Part shown: piece by piece, positions 31,718 to 42,808 of the stretch | How the letters are laid out: each line of letters begins with the position of its first letter | Position numbering within the stretch: position 1 is the stretch's first letter | Source: Phycisphaerae bacterium | GTDB lineage: Bacteria; Planctomycetota; Phycisphaerae; UBA1845; Fen-1342 | Direction: 5' to 3' | NCBI GenBank assembly: GCA_030428945.1 | Contig: JAUIEC010000007.1 | Coordinates: 186,001-250,000 of the forward strand | DNA length: 64,000 nucleotides | Made by a program: the position numbers and the translations under genes | Notes under the pieces: model-generated | Database searches by the model: none | Told to the model about the DNA's origin: nothing | Seen by the model: only the letters and a program-made list of their open reading frames with translations

Positions 31718-32863
31718 ATGACGTCCGCTTCGATCGAAACGCGAACCTTTCGGAACGGCCTCAGCGTGGCCCTGATCGGCGTGTTCTTCTGCCTGCTCGG
31801 AACGCTGGGCGTCATCGGCCTGGTCTTCATCGCGACCCGCCCGGCCGAGGGCGGAATCCCCTCCACGGTGCGGATCGCGCTGGTCGCGATGACCGCCCTG
31901 CCGCTGGCGTTCATCGTCCTCGGCGGCTGGCTGAGCCTGGCCGGGGAGCGTGTCACGCTTGACCCGCCGCGTCGCGAGGTTCGGATCGCGTACGGCCTGT
32001 GGTGGGTCTGGGAGCGTGAGGTCGTCCCGCTGACCGCGTTCGAGGCGATCGGACTGACCCGCGAAGTCGCCCGCGTCGGGCATGGCGACCCGCACGGCAG
32101 CGCGGCGCACGTGATCCGACTGCTGGGCGCGGCGCGCGAGACGGAACTCGCCCGGCGCGGTGACTACCACGCCGCGCGTCGGCTGGCCGAGTCGCTCTGC
32201 ACCCTCTGCGACCTGCCGCTGCGCGACATGACCGAGGCCGAAACCGTCGAGCGCGAGGCCGGCACCCTGCAGGAGTCGCTCGGGCAGCGCGCCCGCCGGC
32301 TTGGTGAAGCGGCCGCGTGGCCGTCCCCATTGACCGACAACCGCATCGAGACGACCAGCGAACCCGGGCTGACCACGCTGCATCTGCCGCGTCCGGACGG
32401 CGCGATGATTCGCGAGGGCATCCTGTCGCTGGCGTTCCTGCTGGCGATCTACGGCGGGGCGCTGGTGGCGCTCGGGTTCTTCCTGCGATCACTGCTCGCG
32501 GCGGTGCAGCGCGAGGCGTGGCTGCCGCTGGTGTGGGGTGCGGCCCTGCTGCCGATCGTCGCCCTGCTGCTGTTCGGCTGCTTCCTGCTGCTCGCGCGGG
32601 AACAGGTGGCGGTCTCGCATCGCGGCCTGCGGCGGACGTGGGAGATTGCCGGGCTGACGCTGCGGCGCGCGTATCCCGGCGACGAACTCGAAGACCTGGT
32701 CTGTAACCGTGACGAACTGCTTCTGCGGAGCGACCGCCGCACCCTGCGAATCGGGTTTGCCCTGCGCTCCGGCGAGAGGCGCTGGCTGGGGCGCGCGCTG
32801 CGGCACCTGCTGACGCACGGGCCGCGCCCGCCCGGCGGTCCGGGCCCGCGGCAACCGGGATGA
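31718..32863 (+). CDS. Membrane protein of unknown function
   Basis: 381 residues. Two hydrophobic hairpins (about 12-38 with 50-68, and 235-258 with 270-295) separate two PH-like soluble segments. The segments are similar to each other in layout: RVTLDPPRREVRIAYGLWWVWEREVVPLTAFEAI, and QVAVSHRGLRRTWEIAGLTLRRAYPGDELEDLV. This suggests an internal duplication. No family recognised. It is divergent from the GH13 gene. Confidence 0.7.
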   Translation: MTSASIETRTFRNGLSVALIGVFFCLLGTLGVIGLVFIATRPAEGGIPSTVRIALVAMTALPLAFIVLGGWLSLAGERVTLDPPRREVRIAYGLWWVWEREVVPLTAFEAIGLTREVARVGHGDPHGSAAHVIRLLGAARETELARRGDYHAARRLAESLCTLCDLPLRDMTEAETVEREAGTLQESLGQRARRLGEAAAWPSPLTDNRIETTSEPGLTTLHLPRPDGAMIREGILSLAFLLAIYGGALVALGFFLRSLLAAVQREAWLPLVWGAALLPIVALLLFGCFLLLAREQVAVSHRGLRRTWEIAGLTLRRAYPGDELEDLVCNRDELLLRSDRRTLRIGFALRSGERRWLGRALRHLLTHGPRPPGGPGPRQPG

Positions 32864-32927
32864 AAGGGTTGCGAGCGTGTCGTTCTGTCGCCAGAATCTC
32901 GGACAACCCGAGAAACGGAGTTCCCGG

Positions 32928-33515
32928 ATGAGATCCTCGCCCGCCCGCGCCCTGCCCGTGGTCGTCCTCGTGTTCCTGCTGACCGGCTGCAGCGGCGGAC
33001 TGCATCGCCAGGGCGAGCAGCAGATCAGCCTGCACGGTTCGTGGGGTGCGCCGATCTCCGGGGGCGGCATCTGGCCACCGGCGGACGGCAAGGACGAGAA
33101 CTGGGGTGCGACGGTCGGGTACGGGCACTACCTGTCGGACCGGGTCGCGTTCAAGGTCGACCTGACGCCCTACCGCCAGTACCGCGTCAACCGCGGCGCG
33201 GTGCACGCGGGCGAACTGCAGATCGGCTTCCGCTACCACTTCGCCGAAGTCCCGGTCGGCGAGACCGAGGTGGGCCTGTTCGCCGAGATCTACGGCGGGC
33301 TGATGCACAGCAGCGAGACCTATCCCGAGGGCGGCGCGAACACCAACTTCACCCAGGACACCGGCGTCGGTTTCGAAGTGCCGCTGGCCGACAATGTCAG
33401 TTGGACCAGCGGCTACCGCTACCGCCACCTCTCGCACGGCCACGTCTTCGGCGGCGACCCGAACCCGAGCCAGAACGACAACCAGGTCTACACCGGGCTG
33501 ACGTTCTCCTGGTAA
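32928..33515 (+). CDS. PagL-like lipoprotein / outer-membrane beta barrel (acyloxyacyl hydrolase family)
   Basis: 195 residues; I start at 32928 (ACGGAG upstream), not at the longer frame. Lipobox LLTGC (Cys about 21). Alternating hydrophobic strands (VGYGHYLSDRVAFKVDLTPY, LQIGFRYHFAEV) lead to YRYRHLSHGHVFGGDPNPSQND and a final VYTGLTFSW. The His-x-Ser of PagL (HLS) is kept, while the third catalytic Glu is not obvious. PagL removes an acyl chain from lipid A; here activity is inferred. A barrel with a lipid anchor is unusual. It is followed by the octamer arm at 33526. Confidence 0.7.
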   Translation: MRSSPARALPVVVLVFLLTGCSGGLHRQGEQQISLHGSWGAPISGGGIWPPADGKDENWGATVGYGHYLSDRVAFKVDLTPYRQYRVNRGAVHAGELQIGFRYHFAEVPVGETEVGLFAEIYGGLMHSSETYPEGGANTNFTQDTGVGFEVPLADNVSWTSGYRYRHLSHGHVFGGDPNPSQNDNQVYTGLTFSW

Positions 33516-33525
33516 GCTTGCGCGG

Positions 33526-33562
33526 GTGAAAAAGTGAAAGCGTGAAAGCGTGAAAGAGGGGG
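33526..33562. repeat. GTGAAAGC octamer arm, left
   Basis: GTGAAAAAGTGAAAGC followed by GTGAAAGC and GTGAAAG. It is the exact inverse over 15 bp (33526-33540) of the arm at 34205-34219. Confidence 0.85.
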
Positions 33563-33601
33563 TGCTGGCCGAGCCTCCGCTGTGCGCCAACGCAGACAGA
33601 C

Positions 33602-34141
33602 ATGACGCAAGAAGAGCCCGCCCATTCATCGCCGCTGTGGGAAACGGACATCAGTGCCGCGGTTCGCGTCGTGGTTGGCAGCCTGCTTCTCGGCGGTAGC
33701 CTCTACCTGTCCGCCGTCTGGGCGCCCTGGCTGGTTCCCTTTCTCCAGATCGTGTTGCTGGTCTTCTGCCTGCCCGGCGCTGCGTGCGGCATGCTGGGAG
33801 GCTGGCTGAGAAACCCGTGGATTGGCTTCGGCACAGCGCTGTTGTGCGCACTGCTCTGGGTGCTCGGCAACTTTAACGAACCACTCGCGGGCTATCGAGA
33901 CATGTTCCTCTACCACGTCGTCGAGGTGGAACTTCCGGGGCTGATGTACTTCCACACGTGGGGGCACCTGTTCCACATTGCCGTGCTTCCCGCCAACCTC
34001 GGTGCGGCGCTGATCGCCCACGATGTCTTCATCTGGATCGCCCGCTACCAGACACCGCCCGGAAGATGCACCGAGTGCGGGTACGACCTGACCGGGAACG
34101 AAAGCGGCACGTGTCCCGAGTGTGGAACCGAACTCGAGTGA
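33602..34141 (+). CDS. Zinc-ribbon membrane protein bounded by inverted octamer arms
   Basis: 179 residues with four hydrophobic segments (about 20-42, 45-68, 75-92, 115-148), then CTECGYDLTGNESGTCPECGTELE. A fifth family member, 20 kb away from the cluster at 4-11 kb; its ribbon protein sequence is nearly the same as copies A and B. It is the only gene between the inverted GTGAAAGC arms at 33526 and 34182. No ribosome site is clear at the ATG. Function unknown. Confidence 0.75.
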   Translation: MTQEEPAHSSPLWETDISAAVRVVVGSLLLGGSLYLSAVWAPWLVPFLQIVLLVFCLPGAACGMLGGWLRNPWIGFGTALLCALLWVLGNFNEPLAGYRDMFLYHVVEVELPGLMYFHTWGHLFHIAVLPANLGAALIAHDVFIWIARYQTPPGRCTECGYDLTGNESGTCPECGTELE

Positions 34142-34181
34142 CCCGCGAAGCGTCACCTGCCATCCGCAAGCCTGCCAATGC

Positions 34182-34215
34182 GCCCCCCTTTCCACTCCTC
34201 CACTCTTTCACTTTT

Positions 34216-34220
<5 letters not shown>
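34182..34220. repeat. GTGAAAGC octamer arm, right (inverted)
   Basis: CTCCACTCTTTCACTTTTTCAC is the inverse of the left arm; 15 bp are exact (34205-34219), and the outer CCCCC/GGGGG also match. Confidence 0.85.
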
Positions 34221-36687
<2,467 letters not shown>

Positions 36688-36874
36688 GCCATCCTCCGTT
36701 GCCGCCTGCGCCAGTGACGGCGTGCCCCTCGGACCCTGTTCCCGCTCCCGGTTCCCGTCGAAGCATAGCCGGTTCCCGTCGGAGGCCAAGAACGCGGGCA
36801 CTGGACACCCGGGTCAGGAAAGGCGAGGATTCCGGCGGACGACAGGCCGGCCAGCAGGAAAGACCCCGGACCCG

Positions 36875-37294
36875 ATGAACCCGCAACCGCCCACCACCGC
36901 CGCGGCCGACGGCCCGCTCTTTCGCTCGCCGCGCCGGATCCTGCTCGCGACGCTGGGCGTGCTGTGTGTCGGACTGGCCGGGTTGGGTGTGATCGTCCCG
37001 GGCATGCCGACGACCGTGTTCCTGATCGCGGCCTCGTACCTGTTCACCCGGAGTTGCCCGGTTCTCGAACGGGTGCTGATTCGCAACCGCTTCTTCGGGC
37101 CGTTCCTGCAGTACCTGGACGGGACGGCCGCCATGCCGGTCGTCGTCGTCCGCCGCACGCTGCTGATCATGTGGGTGTGCGTCGGGATCAGCACCGCCCT
37201 GCTCTTCGTCCGCGGCACGCAGATCTGGATCTGCCTCGTACCGATCGTGCTGGCGGTCGTCGGACATGTCTTCATCTGCCGTCTGCGGCGGTAA
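36875..37294 (+). CDS. YbaN-family (DUF454) membrane protein
   Basis: 139 residues; start at 36875 gives MNPQPPTTAAADGPLFRSPRR. Then come GVLCVGLAGLGVIVPGMPTTVFLIAASYLFTRS, the family signature, and HPVLE-like CPVLERVLIRNRFFGPFLQYLDG, plus two C-terminal helices. YbaN-type proteins are small inner-membrane proteins of unknown role. A terminator hairpin follows at 37345. Confidence 0.9.
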   Translation: MNPQPPTTAAADGPLFRSPRRILLATLGVLCVGLAGLGVIVPGMPTTVFLIAASYLFTRSCPVLERVLIRNRFFGPFLQYLDGTAAMPVVVVRRTLLIMWVCVGISTALLFVRGTQIWICLVPIVLAVVGHVFICRLRR

Positions 37295-37344
37295 GAACCT
37301 GAAGGCGTGCGGCCGGCCGGTCTGATCCTTCCCCGCTGAATTGA

Positions 37345-37381
37345 AACGAGCCGCTCCCCCCCATGGAGGCAGCGGCTCGTT
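37345..37381 (+). terminator. Terminator hairpin after ybaN-like gene
   Basis: An 11-bp perfect stem AACGAGCCGCT/AGCGGCTCGTT (arms 37345-37355 and 37371-37381). A weak T content follows. Confidence 0.55.
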
Positions 37382-37489
37382 CCTGGGCTGTTACCGGGGG
37401 CTGCGCGGAGGAGACGAGGCCGCCGGCAAGGTGCCGCGGGGAAACGCCGTCTCCGGCGCCGGCCCGACACGCACCAGCTCTATGGTAGG

Positions 37490-37517
37490 TTTTTCGCTTA
37501 TCCATGCAAGCGAAAAA
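37490..37517 (-). terminator. Terminator hairpin of the dockerin protein
   Basis: TTTTTCGCTT and AAGCGAAAAA form a 10-bp stem with an 8-base loop, 37 bp past the stop at 37554; the stem itself ends in a T-run on either strand. Confidence 0.65.
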
Positions 37518-37553
37518 CGTACCCCGAACGGCGGAGGCGCGCCTGGCAGCCCT

Positions 37554-39074
37554 CTACTGGCAGTTCGAACCGAACGCGGCCAGCAGGCCGGCCAGGTCGC
37601 TGACATCGACATCGCCGTCGAAGTCGACGTCTCCGTCTTCGGGCAGGGCCGGTGCGAGCCCGAAGTTGGTCAGCAGCGTCGCGAGGTCGCTGAGGTCGAC
37701 GACCAGGTCGCCGTTCAGGTCTCCGGCACAGGCGTTGCAGAAGCGGGCCCCGACCTTGAAGCTGGTGTCGAACTCGGAGAACGCGTAGCCCGGCTGGAAT
37801 GAATCCCCGTAGGCGCTGCTGTTCGAATCGCACAGCAGTCGGTACACGCCCGGCGACAGCGTCCCGTAGACCACGTCGCTGCGCTCATCGGACGGGCCGT
37901 AGGCCTCGCGATAGAAGACCGCGTTCGGGTCGCCGTCCCGCCACAGTTCAACGTAAACGTACCCGTCGTCGTAGGCGGCCATGTAGTTGCTGAGCGCGAA
38001 CTCGACCTGGGCGGCCAGTTCGAAGCTGACGTCGAAGGTCGACGAACCGCTGCCGTCGGCATAGCCGCCGCCGAACCCGAACGACTCGCCGTTGGCGAAC
38101 GACGCCCCGCGGGCGTTGATCTCGAAGATCCGGATGTTCGAGTTCTGGTTGCCGCCGCCCTGCCCGAACGACTCGTCAAACGTGGCCGACGCGCTGGCCG
38201 ATCCGGCGAACGGCGCGAAGTCGAGCGCCTGCTCGAAGTCGCCGTCCGAGACGCCGTTGCCGTTCGGGTCGGACGCGAACGCGCTGCCCGACACCGAGCG
38301 CACCTGCGTCAGCGGCGTGATCATCGCGACCGGCGTGAAGTCGCTGGTGGCCGCGATCGTCACCGCGCCGGTGGTGATCGAGGCCGAGGCGTCACCGCCC
38401 TGCGACGGGCCGTCCGAATCGCCCAGGGCCTCGACCGCAAGCTGCATCGACACCGAGAAACTCTCGCCGACCCGGACCGTGAACGACAGGCAGTCCTGTT
38501 CGCTGAAGCTGGCCGAGTCGTCGAAGACCTCGCCGCTGCCGTCCAGCACGACGCCGTGGTCGGTCCGCACCAGCCAGTTGGCGCGGGCTTCCAGGTTGTC
38601 GCCGAATGCGTTCAGGCTGCCGGCCACGTCGGCGGTGATGTCGATCCGCACGCGGTCGCCGATCACCTCGCCGGGGCCCGCGACCACATCGATGATCCAG
38701 TCGCCGCCGATCGGGCCGGACGTCTGCAGGCCGGTGCCGATGGCCGCGTTCACCTGGAACGGCGCGGCGTTGAAAGTCTCGCCCTGGACATAGAGCGTGG
38801 TCCGCTGCAGCGTGATCGTGCTCGGATCGGGATTGAGTTGATCGATTCCGGCCGCGCCAAAGGTGAAGTTGTCGAAGGTTCCGCCCTGCAGCGGTCCGAC
38901 GAGGGCCGACAGCGGATCCGCGTCCGTGCCGCCGGGTCCCGGGTTCAGGTTGACCGAGGCGGTCACGACCGGATTCGTGCTGCTTCGCAGGACCAGGTCG
39001 GCCGCCGACGCGCTGGCCGCCAGGCTCCCGGCCGCGAGGACCGCGCAGGCGGCGTACGAGCGAAATCGACTCAT
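37554..39074 (-). CDS. Secreted dockerin-type protein of unknown function
   Basis: 506 residues; AAGGAGCACAAG before the ATG. Signal peptide MSRFRSYAACAVLAAGSLAASASA. The middle (about 30-440) is beta-rich with acidic, Gly-rich segments and no known catalytic motif. A Cys pair in CDSNSSAY...ARFCNAC precedes the C-terminal dockerin-like repeats GDLNGDLVVDLSDLATLL and GDVDFDGDVDVSDLAGLL. The DxNxDxxVDxxDL pattern is the Ca-binding half-EF-hand. Exported, perhaps extracellular matrix or surface. Monocistronic between two hairpins. Confidence 0.82.
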   Translation of the reverse strand: MSRFRSYAACAVLAAGSLAASASAADLVLRSSTNPVVTASVNLNPGPGGTDADPLSALVGPLQGGTFDNFTFGAAGIDQLNPDPSTITLQRTTLYVQGETFNAAPFQVNAAIGTGLQTSGPIGGDWIIDVVAGPGEVIGDRVRIDITADVAGSLNAFGDNLEARANWLVRTDHGVVLDGSGEVFDDSASFSEQDCLSFTVRVGESFSVSMQLAVEALGDSDGPSQGGDASASITTGAVTIAATSDFTPVAMITPLTQVRSVSGSAFASDPNGNGVSDGDFEQALDFAPFAGSASASATFDESFGQGGGNQNSNIRIFEINARGASFANGESFGFGGGYADGSGSSTFDVSFELAAQVEFALSNYMAAYDDGYVYVELWRDGDPNAVFYREAYGPSDERSDVVYGTLSPGVYRLLCDSNSSAYGDSFQPGYAFSEFDTSFKVGARFCNACAGDLNGDLVVDLSDLATLLTNFGLAPALPEDGDVDFDGDVDVSDLAGLLAAFGSNCQ

Positions 39075-39278
39075 CTTGTGCTCCTTCTCTCCGGATGTGC
39101 GTTGCGGAACGCTGACAGTCTAACGGGCCACCCCGATTGCCTGCACGTACAATCGCGTTTTCGGGCAGACCCGCGGGTCGGGACGGCGGCGGGTTTTCAA
39201 CCGGCCGAACGCGGGATAGATTCCGGCTTCCGAGCCGGTCGGGTCCGACCCTCGCCGGCGCGCAACCTTGGAGAATCC

Positions 39279-39941
39279 ATGCCCGCCAAGATGATTCCGT
39301 GGAGTCTTCCCGCCCGCGACACCGCCTGGCAGACGCGTCGGGGCGGCGAACTGCTGGAGGAGATGCAGACCCGCCGCAGTTGCCGCTACTTCTCCGAAAA
39401 GCCCGTGGAAGCAGGCGTGATCGAGCGGGCGATCGAGATCGCGCACACCGCCCCCAGTGGTGCGAACCGCAAGCCGTGGCACTTCGTCGCGATCGACGAT
39501 CCGCAACTGAAGCGCGAAGTCCGCCTGGCCGCCGAGCAGGAGGAGCGGACCAACTACAGCGAGCGCTTTCCGCCGGCCTGGCTCGAGGCGCTCGAACCGA
39601 TCGGGACCGATGCCAATAAGGCCTACCTGGAGGTCGCCCCCTACCTGGTCGTGCTCTTCCGCGTCGACTACGAGATACACGACGGAAACAAGATTCAGAA
39701 CTACTATCCGATGGAAAGCATCGGCATCATGAGCGGGTTCTTCCTGATGGCCTGCCACATGCTCGGGCTGGCGACCCTGACCCACACGCCGAGTCCGATG
39801 AAGTTCCTCCGCGACCTCTGCCAGCGGCCGGCCAACGAGAAACCGATCCTGCTGATCCCGGTCGGCTACCCGGCCGACGACGCGGTGGTGCCCGACATCC
39901 CGAAGAAGCCGTACCGCGATGCGCTGACCTGGAATCGCTGA
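39279..39941 (+). CDS. Nitroreductase-family FMN protein (iodotyrosine-deiodinase-like)
   Basis: 220 residues; start at 39279 (TTGGAGAATCC upstream), not at the longer frame. MQTRRSCRYFSEKPV (about 29-43) and HTAPSGANRKPWHFVAI (about 57-73) are FMN-binding motifs of the nitroreductase fold. YYPMESIGIMSGFFLMACHMLGLATLTHTPSPMKFL resembles the iodotyrosine deiodinase/BluB-like branch. A role in reductive dehalogenation of tyrosine derivatives or general flavin reduction is possible; substrate not determined. It lies 20 bp before the glycosylase gene. Confidence 0.85.
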   Translation: MPAKMIPWSLPARDTAWQTRRGGELLEEMQTRRSCRYFSEKPVEAGVIERAIEIAHTAPSGANRKPWHFVAIDDPQLKREVRLAAEQEERTNYSERFPPAWLEALEPIGTDANKAYLEVAPYLVVLFRVDYEIHDGNKIQNYYPMESIGIMSGFFLMACHMLGLATLTHTPSPMKFLRDLCQRPANEKPILLIPVGYPADDAVVPDIPKKPYRDALTWNR

Positions 39942-39961
39942 GGCCGAGGTGAGCCGGTCCG

Positions 39962-40846
39962 ATGCCCGAACTGCCTGATGTTGAGGCGTACCTGCATGCC
40001 CTGCGTCGTCGGGTTCAGGATCGTCCGCTGACGAGTACAAGTGTGCGCGGGCCGTCGCTGCTGCGCAGTTTCGAGCCGCCCCTCGAGGCGGCGATCGGGT
40101 TGCGGGTCATGGCGCTGTCGCGGCTCGGCAAGCGGATCGTCTTCACGCTCGAGAACGACCTGTTCCTGGTGCTGCACCTGATGATCGCCGGACGGTTGCA
40201 GTGGAAGGAGAGCGGTCCGCCGCCGCGGGGGCGAATCGTGCAGGCCGTCTTCGGTTTTCCTGACGGCAGCCTGGTCCTGACCGAGGCGGGGACGAAGAGG
40301 CGGGCGACGCTGCACCTGGTGGCCGGTCGCGAGGCGCTGGCCGGGCATGACCCGGGCGGCGCGGAGGTGGCGGAGATCGACGCCGCGCGGTTCGACGAAC
40401 TGCTGCGGCGCGAGAACCGGACGCTGAAGCGTGTGCTGACGAGTCCGCGGATCTTCGCCGGCATCGGCAACGCCTACAGTGACGAGATCCTGCACGCGGC
40501 CGGGCTGTCGCCGGTCCGTCGTTCGCGGCAGCTTGGCCCGGAGGAATCCGGGCGGCTGTATGCGGCGGCGCGGGACACGCTGGAGACGTGGCGCGAGCGG
40601 CTGTGTGCCCGCTTTGACACGAAGTTCCCCGGCCCCGGGCAGATCACGGCTTTCCGTCCGGAGTTCGCCGTCCATGGCCGGTACGGCAAGCCCTGCCCGG
40701 CATGCAACACGACGGTCCAGCGGATTCGCTATGCCGACAGCGAAACCAATTACTGCCCCGCGTGCCAGACCGGTGGCCGCGTGCTGGCTGACCGCTCGCT
40801 CTCGCGCCTGCTGAAGGACGACTGGCCGGGCGTGCTGGAGGAGTGA
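39962..40846 (+). CDS. Fpg/Nei-family DNA glycosylase
   Basis: 294 residues. The mature N-terminal Pro and Glu of the catalytic start are present in MPELPD, with Asp in place of the usual second Glu, as in Nei-like members. LGKRIVFTLEN carries the conserved Lys. The helix-two-turn-helix IFAGIGNAYSDEILHAAGLSP and the zinc finger CPACNTTVQRI...NYCPACQTGGRVLADRSLSR close the chain. It excises oxidised bases and cleaves the abasic site (base excision repair). Probably cotranscribed with the nitroreductase. Whether oxidised purines or pyrimidines are preferred cannot be read from the sequence. Confidence 0.92.
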   Translation: MPELPDVEAYLHALRRRVQDRPLTSTSVRGPSLLRSFEPPLEAAIGLRVMALSRLGKRIVFTLENDLFLVLHLMIAGRLQWKESGPPPRGRIVQAVFGFPDGSLVLTEAGTKRRATLHLVAGREALAGHDPGGAEVAEIDAARFDELLRRENRTLKRVLTSPRIFAGIGNAYSDEILHAAGLSPVRRSRQLGPEESGRLYAAARDTLETWRERLCARFDTKFPGPGQITAFRPEFAVHGRYGKPCPACNTTVQRIRYADSETNYCPACQTGGRVLADRSLSRLLKDDWPGVLEE

Positions 40847-41565
40847 ACCGCCGGTGCGCGGAGGGTTGGCGTTGACGGGCTCGCACGCCCGGGCGCATCC
40901 GACGGGTGGAGCGGACGCCGGTCGGTGCCGTGGCGTGAGGGACCGGACCCGGCGGCTGTTCGATTCCATCCGCGAACGTCTGCCGGACAAGCCGAACGCG
41001 GACGAGTCTGTGGGGTCGGCGGGCGGTGCGATCAGGAAAAATCGAGCGTCCAACACGCGTGGCGGGTTGAGGTTGCGCCGGCTTCAGGTGTTTGCCCGCT
41101 ACCGCGGCTCCGCTCTGGCACGGAAAATGAACTTGGGTGGGGGGGTACCCCGGGGACGATGCGGCGTTTCGACTCGGCCCGCCTGCCCGCCTGCCCGCGC
41201 ACGCGCGCACCCGCGCACCCGCCCGCTCCCACTGCCGCCCGGCGGCCCGGCCGCTCGCGCACCCGCCCGCTCGCGCCCCCGTCCGCCCGCAAGCCCGTCC
41301 CTCGCTCGAACCCCGCTCCCCACGCGCGTCCTCGCCCCCTGCCCGCGCACCCGCTCGCTCCCAGTGCCGCCCGCCGGCCGCCCCCGCACGTCCCCCCCTT
41401 CCGTTCGCCCGGATCGTCGCCGGCCTGCTCGCGCAGAAGTCGGGCCCCCGCGGCTCGCACCAACGCAGTCGTGCCACCGCCCCTGCGTTCAGGAGTGGTG
41501 GCACGAGCCAAGAATGCCAGGTTGTCAGCGGAGCACCAGCCCCGCATCCCGATCCCGCCGCGGCA
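40847..41565. other. 719-bp spacer with C-rich octamer repeats
   Basis: No gene I can support. The first ~300 bp are ordinary; 41165-41400 is a C-rich array. Long frames on both strands here (Arg/Pro/Ala/Gly only) are compositional artefacts. The downstream part holds no terminator that I can see for the glycosylase. Confidence 0.6.
41165..41400. repeat. C-rich octamer repeats (CCCGCGCA type)
   Basis: Period-8 units such as CGCGCACCCGCGCACCC and CCGCTCGCGC recur, and CACTGCCGCCCG/CAGTGCCGCCCG appears twice about 130 bp apart, which suggests an internal duplication of the array. Confidence 0.65.
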
Positions 41566-42498
41566 CTACCGCTTCCGCAGGATCGAACGGATCCGACTGC
41601 CCAGCGGACGAACCGACGCCGAGCGACGAGTCACCACCGTCCGCGGGGCCGAGCGAACGATCGGCCGCGGTGCAGACCGCAGGATCGGCCGCGAGCCGGT
41701 CCGGATCACGGTGCTGCGATGATAGCCAGAGCGGAACCGGTCCGGCGGGCAGAAGCGGCTGCCGCGATACCCGTAGTTGCTGAAGCCGAAGCCGATATTC
41801 AGGCTGGGACGCGGCTGGTAGACCGCCACCGGCGTCACGTAGTGCTGCGTCACCACCGGCTGCGTGTACACCGGAACCACCGCGGGCTGCGCGTAGGCCG
41901 GCACGACCGCCGGCTGCGTGTAGACCGGCTCGGGCTGAACCTCGTAGACCGGCTGCGGCGCGGGCTGCACCGGCTGGGGCGCGGGCTCGATGAACCGTTC
42001 GTCCACCTGCACCGGCTGCGTCGGCACGTAGCTGTGGGCCACCTCGATGCCATCGACGAGCTTCACCCGGGCGTCGTCCCGATCCAGGGCCGGGCTCTGC
42101 GGGTCAGGATAGACCTGCCCGATGATCCGCAGGTCGCGATAGTGCGTCACCTGGTTGGCCGGCACGCTGAAGCTCAGGCTGCCCTCGAAGGTCAATTCGT
42201 CGTCATCCACCTCGCTCGGACGATCCAGCAGGACCACCACCTCGAACGGGCGGTTGTCTTCGGTGAACAGCAACTGCCGGTTGTATTCCAGTTGCAGTAC
42301 CAGGGCCAGGTCGGCCGGGCTCTGCCGCGTCCGAACCTCGACCTCGTACGCCACGCTGATGTTCCACTCGGTGCCAGCCGGGGTGATCCGGGCGGACAGG
42401 TCGTCGATCTCGGCCTTCAGATAATGATCATCCGCCAGCGCGACCGTGCTCAGCCCCAGGGCGGCCAGCGTCGCGAGCATGTTCCGGAGTTTGTTCAT
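41566..42498 (-). CDS. Secreted protein with Gln/Pro/Val/Tyr-rich repeats
   Basis: 310 residues from the ATG at 42498; the upstream Met at 42519 is unlikely because the signal peptide MNKLRNMLATLAALGLSTVALA begins here. Residues 25-145 form a beta-rich domain (ISVAYEVEVRTRQSPADLALVLQLEYNRQLLFTEDN). Then comes a repeat region of QPAPQP, VYTQPAVVPAY and VYTQP units (about 155-225), and a Tyr/Arg/Ser-rich basic tail. Not recognised; possibly a surface or matrix protein. Confidence 0.75.
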   Translation of the reverse strand: MNKLRNMLATLAALGLSTVALADDHYLKAEIDDLSARITPAGTEWNISVAYEVEVRTRQSPADLALVLQLEYNRQLLFTEDNRPFEVVVLLDRPSEVDDDELTFEGSLSFSVPANQVTHYRDLRIIGQVYPDPQSPALDRDDARVKLVDGIEVAHSYVPTQPVQVDERFIEPAPQPVQPAPQPVYEVQPEPVYTQPAVVPAYAQPAVVPVYTQPVVTQHYVTPVAVYQPRPSLNIGFGFSNYGYRGSRFCPPDRFRSGYHRSTVIRTGSRPILRSAPRPIVRSAPRTVVTRRSASVRPLGSRIRSILRKR

Positions 42499-42808
42499 TG
42501 CGTACTCCCCATCCGCCAACCCGCCTCGAAGTCGAGCAGACCGCCCCGCGTTGGCGTCCGGAACCGGCCCGTATCTATCTTTGACACGTCCAGGGTGTCC
42601 CCGTTATTCATCCGAAACGCGGATTTCCCCAGCGGACCCCGCCCCGCCGCACGCTCCCGGCGTCCAAAAAAGTCCACATTCCGGCCAGAGCTACACATTT
42701 ATCGGACATTTGGCCGATCAGACACCGTCGGACGCCCGTGCAAAAAGGAGCGAAGGACGCCCCGGCAGGGACCTCCTCCGCTCCTCTAAGGTTCGCAGGA
42801 ACTCCGCG

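Noticed and set aside
41032..41547. Minus-strand frame of about 170 residues in the C-rich spacer.
   Set aside because: Almost only Arg, Gly, Ala and Pro, arising from the C-rich array; no ribosome site.
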